Shown here in pieces: positions 52,401-61,400 of a stretch of DNA of 64,000 nucleotides (position 1 is its first letter; each line of letters opens with the position of its first letter). The stretch comes from Phoronis australis. Its lineage: Eukaryota > Phoronida > Phoronidae. The stretch spans positions 253,839 to 317,838 of the forward strand of contig NMRA01000385.1 in NCBI GenBank assembly GCA_002633005.1, written 5' to 3'. The notes below the pieces were generated by a model that searched no databases, was not told where the DNA came from, and saw only the letters and a program-made list of their open reading frames with translations. A program made the position numbers and the translations under genes.

Positions 52401-55400
52401 ACTATTCAGTTCAGCACTCAAAATGGCTAGCATGTGGAATTTTTGTGAAAACTTCCAATGGAAGGAAATGTCGCAAAAAAGCTTAATGGCTTCATGTGAT
52501 TTGTAATGTCCAGCTGCTGTAAGGCTACACCTTGGTGAAATTTTGATCACTTTATCATATTAATGGATTCAGCCTTTGAAAATGATAAAAATGCTATTTG
52601 GAAATTATGATTATCTGGTATTATGTAAACATTTTCCCAATCACCCATGCAACTATTAATTGTTTCAGCCTGGACTTTGAATGTGTTAGGGTACCCTCAC
52701 TGCTACCTGTTGAATTGAGACCAGTTATAGTTAAAGAGGAACTGTTACTTTGTTGAGGCTCTCTGTGTCTAAATTTTGTTAAATTTTGACGTTGAACATT
52801 TTATTATGAATTCTGCTGCTGTACGTGTGTACTTGTATTCTTAGTGTAGCCTCAAACAACAATCAGAAGAGTGCTAAATCCTGCAAATTTATTCTAATTC
52901 TATTTTTAAGGCACTGCAAATACCATGGGTGCAATGTGGGATGTGGTTGAGATGGAAAGCTTAATGGCTGATCAGGAACTCGGACTGTTCAAGTCAGCAA
53001 GTCTTAAGGAGGCCATTGTCAACTACACCAGTGTTGGTCTGAGCGACAAAGGTGTTCTCAAGTTTGACAATGTCTCCGATGGTGACTACTATGTGGCACT
53101 ACGAGCAACCAATGTGGCTGGGCTGAGTAGTGTTAGATCATGTGTTTTAACAGTGAGTAAAATATTTCTATGGCTGAGTAGTGTGAGATCGTGTGCTTTA
53201 ACAGTGAGTAAAATATTTCTATGGCTGAGTAGTGTGAGATCATGTGTTTTAACAGTGAGTAAAATATTTCTATGGCTGAGTAGTGTGAGATTGTGTGTTT
53301 TAACAGTGAGTAAATTATTTCTATGGCTGAGTAGTGTGAGATTTTGTGTTTTAACAGTGTGTAAAATATTTCTATGGCTGAGTAGTGTTAGATCGTGTGT
53401 TTTAACAGTGAGTAAAATATTTCTATGGCTGAGTAGTGTGAGATCGTGTGCTTTAACAGTGAGTAAAATATTTCTATGGCTGAGTAGTGTGAGATCGTGT
53501 GTTTTAACAGTGAGTAAAATATTTCTATGGCTGAGTAGGTGAGATCGTGTGCTTTAACAGTGAGTAAAATATTTCTATGGCTGAGTAGTGTTAGATCGTG
53601 TGTTTTAACAGTGAGTAAAATATTTCTATGAAAGATTACTTCATGGAAAAATGTTTATTAGAGATGGTGTACTCTGTATGTCAACTTATTTTGTCCTTTC
53701 TATTTTTATTTTGAATGAACTCTTGATATGAGTCACTTACTGTCCTTCCTTGTCCATTGTGAAGTAGGAGCCAGTTCATTTGCTGTTGTTAAATTGGTAA
53801 TAAATGTACAGTCATGCAGCTATCGACTTTGAAAAGAACCTTGATATAGGCTCCATAAAAGTGCATGGTTCAAAAATAAATGAACTGGTTCGAGCAGTCT
53901 TTCATATTGAATACCCCACTGATATGCCATCAACTGGAAACATCTTTATCTTGACTTTATACGTGGTTCTGTTTTCCAAGTAGAGACCATTGCAATTGCT
54001 AATTAAAGTTGTAGAAGAAGTGCTTGAAAAGGGAATCCAAAATAAATCAATATATATAGTCAGTCATGCAGCTATTAAGTGGAACTTTCAGACTAATTCA
54101 TTTTCTCTGTGATTGCTTGGTCAAATTAGTTATAAACACAATTAACATATGGCGACAATGTGAATATGAAGTACGTTGAAAATTACCAAATGTTTTTAAA
54201 AATGATTTTTGTGGCGACAATGATCTGCTATGAGTCAATGAACCCCGTATCTAGCAAGTGCCATGACTTGGTGCTGGCGAATAACACTGCATGATGCTTG
54301 CTGTATGACATTAGTGCAAAGGTCACCTATTAGCAGATTTTTTTTTGTTTTCACATTTACAAGTTGCCAATCAATACATTAACTTTTTGCACTTTGTTTA
54401 GCATAGATTATGATTGTTAAAATAGTATTGCCGTTTTGTTCCTGGTGTACATTAGCATAGTTAGGAGTATGCAAATACATCTTTAAGTAGTCCCTCTTGT
54501 GAAATCACAGTATTATTCAGCACTGTGTCACTAATTAATGTAAGCAATTGGTGTTAATATAATGGCATTATTGTTGCCTGGATACCTGGACATCTTGGTA
54601 TTCAGGGAAATGAGGCAGCTGATCGATTAACTTGGTCCAAAACTTGAAGTTCCAAGGACTTGATCCAAAATTACCTAGCTGTCCCTTATGCATCCTGTGT
54701 TTTGCCGTGGGACTAAAGGACTATTGCATTTGCCCTAATAACCTCCCATGCCCCTATAAGCCCCCCACACATTTTCAAACTTTGCCTATGAACGTGTACG
54801 TGCAAAAAATGTCTTACCTACAGTCCTGAAACTCTACAGTACTGTCCTCAAAACATCAATAATATCCGACAGTCCTGAAAAAATCATTGTGCGCAGAATT
54901 TGTAGACCATGAACCTCACCACTATGTCGGTATTTAGCCTCGACTTTACACTTCAAACTTCCACCATGCCTCAAAACGAACACAAAAGTATTGCTGAGCG
55001 AGAAATGTGTCTCACGAAGGACATGCCTTTCAGAACAGACGTAGCGTACTTGTCAACGGGATTGTATTGTAGATATTTCCCACCCTCAACAGGAATTTTT
55101 TTGTACACGTGAAGACTAATATAAAACTTAGCCACTATTAAAAGCACGTGGCCAGGAAGCACGCGCTACATACCTCATCATCAAAGACATTAGTCGGGAA
55201 CTGTCCATTCATGAAACTGGTAGCATAGCATCGGTAAGAAATAAATATTGGCACTAATTTCCGCCAGTTTCTAATACTATAAGAAATGTTTGCGTTATTT
55301 TTACGAGGGATTGTTTGATTAATCATACACAGAAAAATAACTGTCACACAGTCACGTATGCATCCAGCCACAGGGCAAGTAATATGGGCCTTACCGATTG

Positions 55401-58400
55401 AGACAAATGTTTAACGTTTTTTAGCACATGAGACCGGCAAGTGCTAAATGAAAAACGTTCTGCTTTAGGCCTATTGCATGTGCTAATTTCTTTAGATACA
55501 ATAGCTCAGTAGAATAGTTTGCGTTTACTCTCTGGCAAATGCCAAACTCTGGTGACATGCACACCCTCGCTTACACATGCAGACGAACTTCAAAAGAAAC
55601 GTCACTTGACAACAACATCTGTGTTCGTCCATAGATTTTTCTGGTGTTGCCAATCACAGATGGCACGGTTTAGCACAGATTTTGACTTAATCTGCCATTA
55701 ATCCCGACTCCAGGGGAACTTCAAAATCTTAGGGACACTATCTGGAAAACTTATGAAGGATTTCAGGCAATTTGCTTGAGTTGAAACTGTATTGTATTTT
55801 TATTCAAGCATTCAAGTTGACGTTTTGACAATTGTGAGGCAAGACAGTCGGCGAATTTTTGCCCTGGGATTTCAGCACAATTTTCTGTAAAATGATCATA
55901 ATTTAATAGCAAAGTTTGATAGCAATGCACCACAGTTTTGTTGAAAGTCTGTCATAGGTTGCAGATACGTCACAGAGCATAAATATGATGAATCTTAGCT
56001 ACCGATTTCACCCGTTTCGGAGACCAGGTTTCAACCGCCTTGGGTTACAATAAGCACCTCTTGAAACGAATTTTTCTAAGCGTCCTGGGCAGTTATTAGG
56101 GCAAATACGGTAGTCGCTCAAATGATGGAAACCTTCTTGGACTAACAGGAATGACCACAGATTTAAGAACAAAATAATGCCCAGTCTTTATTACCACCAA
56201 GCTTTTGAGTCTGTCCTGGGTATTGCTTCATGAACAGTGACTTAAGATTTAAATTAAGTCAGAGATATTGTCTAGCGCTCCACACAACTATTTGTGGAAA
56301 ATAATTAAATCTCACTTGAAAAAGTCTAATAGCTAGTCTCTGAGAATACACACAAAGTGTAAGTGCTAGTTACTGAGATAACTTCTGTTAGTGAATTTAT
56401 TATACGCCCACATATTCATATGTGTATGCATTATGCCGTCATCTCCGTCCGACCGGGCACCGTTTGACGTATGTTCATGAATTCCGCACATGTATTTCTT
56501 TCATAAATGGGACGGCTTGAGCGAACATTCCTACGGATGCGACTACCGGTGTGTCCCCTAGTGGCAATTTTAGTTTTTTATGCTTACCTCTATATCTTAA
56601 AAGGTCTTCAGCGTATTTTCATAAAATTTGGCATGTAGGCATCTATTAGTGAGATGACACTATCCTCGCACTTTTGGATAGATTTAACGTAATTTGAACC
56701 ACCTAGTGGCCATTTTTACTGTTTTTAGGTCTGTTTTTAGGCTTCCACCCTCTATCAACCAAATCGGTCTAAGGATGATTGTGGAAATTGGCATGTATGT
56801 TGAACTTCTTACTATGAAGAGGACAGCTCATGAGGATTTTCCGATGATTTTGAAAACTGTGTTGCCTCTTAGTGGCAGTTTTTTTTATGCGCCCATGGCT
56901 GTATCTCTTAAACCATTTGCAGGATCTTCACTAAATTTAACAAGTGTATTTATGTGATGTTGACAAAGAACAACGACGACTTTTGGACAGATCTGACTAC
57001 TGTGTGCTCCCTGCGGGTGGTGGCAATTTTAGATTTTACGTTTACCTCTGTATTTTCAAGTTCCTCAACGGATGATCGCTATCCTCTCGTTTTTGGATGA
57101 AATTGAGGTATTTTGCGCCACCTAGTGGCCATTTTTGCTGTTTTCGAGTCTCGTTCTTGGCATCCACCCCTCTATCAACCAAATCATTCTAAGGATGATT
57201 TTGAAAATTGGTACATATGTTCTCTGTGTGAAGAGGATGGTTGACAATGACGACTTTGACTATTGTGGCGTCTCCAATATGGTAGTTTTGTTTTGCGCTC
57301 ATAGTTGTATCTCCTAAACCCACTGTTGGATCGTTATTAGTGTATTTATATGGAGCTAACAACAGACAATGACGACTTTCAGGCGGATCCAATAACACTG
57401 TGCCCCTTAGTGGCAATTTCATTTTATTCTGTTTTCCTTTGTTTCACTGAAGTTCCATGACAGATTTCTATGAAATTTGTGGTGAATAGCTTTGTATTGA
57501 AGAAGCTATGACATGTGCCAATTTTCAGATGGCTTGTACGTTTTTGCACCATCTAGTGGCCATTTTTATGACACATATAAACAACCCTAAATGCAAACCG
57601 TTCGTGATGCATTCGTGGGCGCATTTCAATGCTCCGCGTTGCTCTTGTGTTTAGACTGTCTTACTTTCTTAATTTGCTAAAACTTTTTCCAGTGATTGTG
57701 AAGTACGTGGGAGCGTGAGACCAATTTAAAATTTCTGTCTGAAGTCATTTTCATGAAACAGATCCCAGGTCTCTACTGCAAATAGTAATGCAGGTGATAA
57801 CAGCTCACTATAACCTGCAGAAATGTAAGAAAACAATAGGTTGAGCAACAAAGGCCTGCAGTTCCAAGTGCTGGCTGACATATGAAACACAAGAACACCA
57901 TGTTAGCCTGTGTTTTGCATTCCAAAGCATTAAAAAGAATGCTTTGGCGGTAAACCAACTTTTGTTGAGAAATTTTGTAGATAACAAAAACATTGAAATA
58001 CTTGCAAAATTTCTCAAGTAGGTTATTTATCTTGCTGTGTATGAGCAGTGAAATTTGGAGGGTCTAAGTAACAGCCTTTTTCCATCATATTTTGCAAAAT
58101 TCTGACACCATTGTCTTGATTATCACTAAAGGTCAATAGTAACAGTCCATTACGTGACATGTAAAATACCTAGAAAAGGATGGACTGTATTTTTTGATCC
58201 CCCATGTAGCTCACAGCTTTCGCCTGAGTGTGGCGTATCCCAGGAAGATGGCGGTCAGTGAAGAGATAGGTCATCACCCTGGTACCCCTAGTCAAGAACT
58301 TCCTTCACTGGTAACTGAGTTTATTCATATTTTCAGTTGAGCACACAAGCGCCCAATGTGACAGAAGTGGCTGTAGACATGCCAGGAACAAAGAAAGACC

Positions 58401-61400
58401 CTAACCTTGGAGAAAAGGTTTTAGTGCAAGAAAGACAAGACCTAGTACAGATGGGTTGGAGCGATATGCCTAAATCTGTAAAGTGGGTCGGTGAGTACTG
58501 TAGGAACAAGGTCACTATGCCTTTACCTGACACCTATAGTGTTCTTGTTACTGGCATGGCCATTGCTGCCACTGAAATTTTGGGTTAGAGTCGAGTCTGA
58601 GTTTGGAGTTTAGACCCAGTGGTAATATTTTGCATTGTTCCCTACACTAAATATGAGGTCAAAGTTGCTTGTTGCATTGTATTGTTGCATCTATTTGCCT
58701 TTCTGTTAAATGATAATGCCTCATGCATTCTTTGTCAATAAGTTAACTTTCAAATTTGGTTTCAGAACTGGAAGTGAAGATGTCAGACTCCATCAATCGA
58801 GAGTTCATGCCCAAAGCAAAGATTGGAACACAAAAGAGTCACAATGCAACACTCAAAGATGGCAAAATTTGCTCTGATGGTATGAACTTAAGTATTACAC
58901 AAGTTGGTGTAACGAGTTTCATAAAAATGTCAGATTGTTACGTGCTTCACTGGGTAAAAATGTTCAATATGGTCCAAGCTAGTGGCTAGATTCCTGCCTG
59001 TCAGTATTAAGCACCTGGTGCAAATGACCATATCCACAAAAGACACCCCGTTGTGATCACATCAAGCAAATTTATAAGCTCAGTATACCCTTACCTCTTC
59101 ACCATCACTCTTTGATGGTACTACATTCAGGTAAGTGCATGTCCTGTTTTTCAGTTAAGCACACAAGTTAAATCTCTTCACCGTCGTGAATCCAGTCATT
59201 CCTTATCACTGATATTTGCCTCTCTTAGCTAATTCCAAACAATTTAAGCTGGGCATAAAACTACAGATGGTATGGTATTGCAGCTATTGAAATCCCAACT
59301 GGTGAATTACATTCAACTTTGGCAGTTGGGAAATGATGTTTAGTACTTAATGTAAAAGCCTTCTTGATTGCAAATACGGTTGACGGCGATGGTTTTTACC
59401 CCTGGCATTTCTAAAATGTATTGGATCTGTTTACACCAACTTTGAATCTAGGCATTTACATACGTGTTGGTCAGTCATTTCTGCGACCATCTGTAGATGT
59501 CGCAGTATTGTCACAAGGAGGAACGCAGGTATATAGTCATGACTTTTTTTTCTTGGTGCATGGCAGGATTTGAACCTGGGACCTTTCACTCAGTTTTCAA
59601 TACTGCACTCAAACCACTAGTCCACTGAGTCATCTATTAACTTTGAGGTAAATTTGCTGTACATCTTCCTTATAGCCTCAGGACTGGTAGCCAGCTGTGT
59701 CGCAATTGGCTGCTTGCTAGACTGACTGAAGACATTGCCGTATAGATTCATGTGTTTTTCTTTTAGTACAACCAGGTATCCTCAGTCACATTGTTTCACT
59801 GGATTTTTTTTTTCAAATATTGAGATGGTTTTTGTCTGATTTCCATCTGAGGTTTTGCCGTAACTTCGCAGAATCTATAGCTTATGAAAAAGAAAATGAG
59901 AATCTCATTGGATTTCAGCAGATTACATGATGTTCTCACTGCAAGAACAGTTAGAAAATTTAAAAATGTTTACTTAACTCATTGGCTAGTGGGAAAATAG
60001 TAGGAATTTAGTGAGAATTTCAGACTTGTTTATTTCTTTAGTGGAAATAACTGAGATTACTGCTTACTTTCAGGATAAGAATCCTTAAACTTTAGCACAA
60101 GGTATACTAAGTTGAGTTTCAATGAAATCTGTTTGCTGTTTTGAAACTTACACTATGTAATATTTGCCAGGCTTTGCTTGTGATCAGAAGCTGTCAGATT
60201 TGAAGAAGAAGAGCGTTGATGACGCAGACAGTGTAGCTAGCAATAAGTATGGTGACAATAAGATGAAGTTGGAGCCAGGAGCCTGCATGAAGGTGAAACT
60301 TGAAGTAGAAGGAGTGAACCACATGAAGTCTGATTTGAGCCTAAAAGAGATCTGTACGAAAAGTAAGGTCTTCTGCGTGTTACTTTTTTCAATGCATCAG
60401 AACATAATGTTCTGCAGACAGGCCCATCGATAATTAGTTTCTTACAGGGATCCTGCATTTTGAGCACCTGTTTTCTCCTCTGAATAACCGGCATCAAACT
60501 AGTTCTCAAAGTCCAAGGTTACCGCTGGCCCACCTGTAGATATGCCCTCTGGATATATCAGGGGCGGATCCAGGATTTTGAGTTAGGGGGGAGGGGGGGC
60601 AGGGCAGAGTATTAGCCAGGATTTTGGCACCAGTCAGACATTCACGCCCCTGAACTGCCAAATGGAATCTGGGAGAATTTTAGGGGGGGGCATGGCCCCC
60701 TTGCCCCCCCTCTAAATCTGCCACTGTATATATTAGAAAATTTTCCACAGGATATGCACCATGCATGCCTCTAGGGGAAAGTTCAAAATTTGATTGAATT
60801 CTGGAAGTTTCCCCAGTGTCATAGGAAATGGAGACAAATTTTTGGTTTTCAGCAATAAATTCCTGCTGGTGGGACATTCATGTAATGCCATGTTGTATAT
60901 TAATCTTAGTCACTTGCTACAAGATGGAGTCACTAAAGCATATACTTGATACTCCTAATTATAAATTCGTGTTTATATTAATTTTGGATTTGACTTTTGT
61001 AACCTAAACCGATATTTTTCAACTATATGCCATGAGCTGGTCTGCAAAAACACTGTAACGTTAACTAGATATCTTTGAAAAGTATTCAGTATACACACCA
61101 AAATTAATCACACACGAGAGAAAATCACATGTTATTCCTGTCGTGACGGTTGAGTGCAAACAGAATTAATCATCTTAAGCAGCAGCTCATCGTCATGAGT
61201 GGAAAATTTGGAGAATTTGTCAGAAAGCCCAAATGGAAATTTTGAAAGCTTATCACTATTCCTATAGCTAGAATCGTATAGAAAGCCAGAACAGGATCTG
61301 ATCAAGTGTAAACAAACCTTGTAATAGTTCAACATGGTTTGCATCAATTAGTGTATTAACTGACTGCTGTAGCAGCATCGGACAATTGTCAATTAAGATT

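Noticed and set aside
53153-53542. In-frame LSSVRSC repeats as a constitutive protein domain
   Set aside because: Each unit holds a consensus donor and the frame ends at a stop. The first donor joins exon 31 in frame, so the repeats are normally intronic unless RNA shows otherwise.
59534-59631. Functional tRNA gene
   Set aside because: Acceptor and T stems do not pair well and an A-rich tail follows, so a SINE is more likely.
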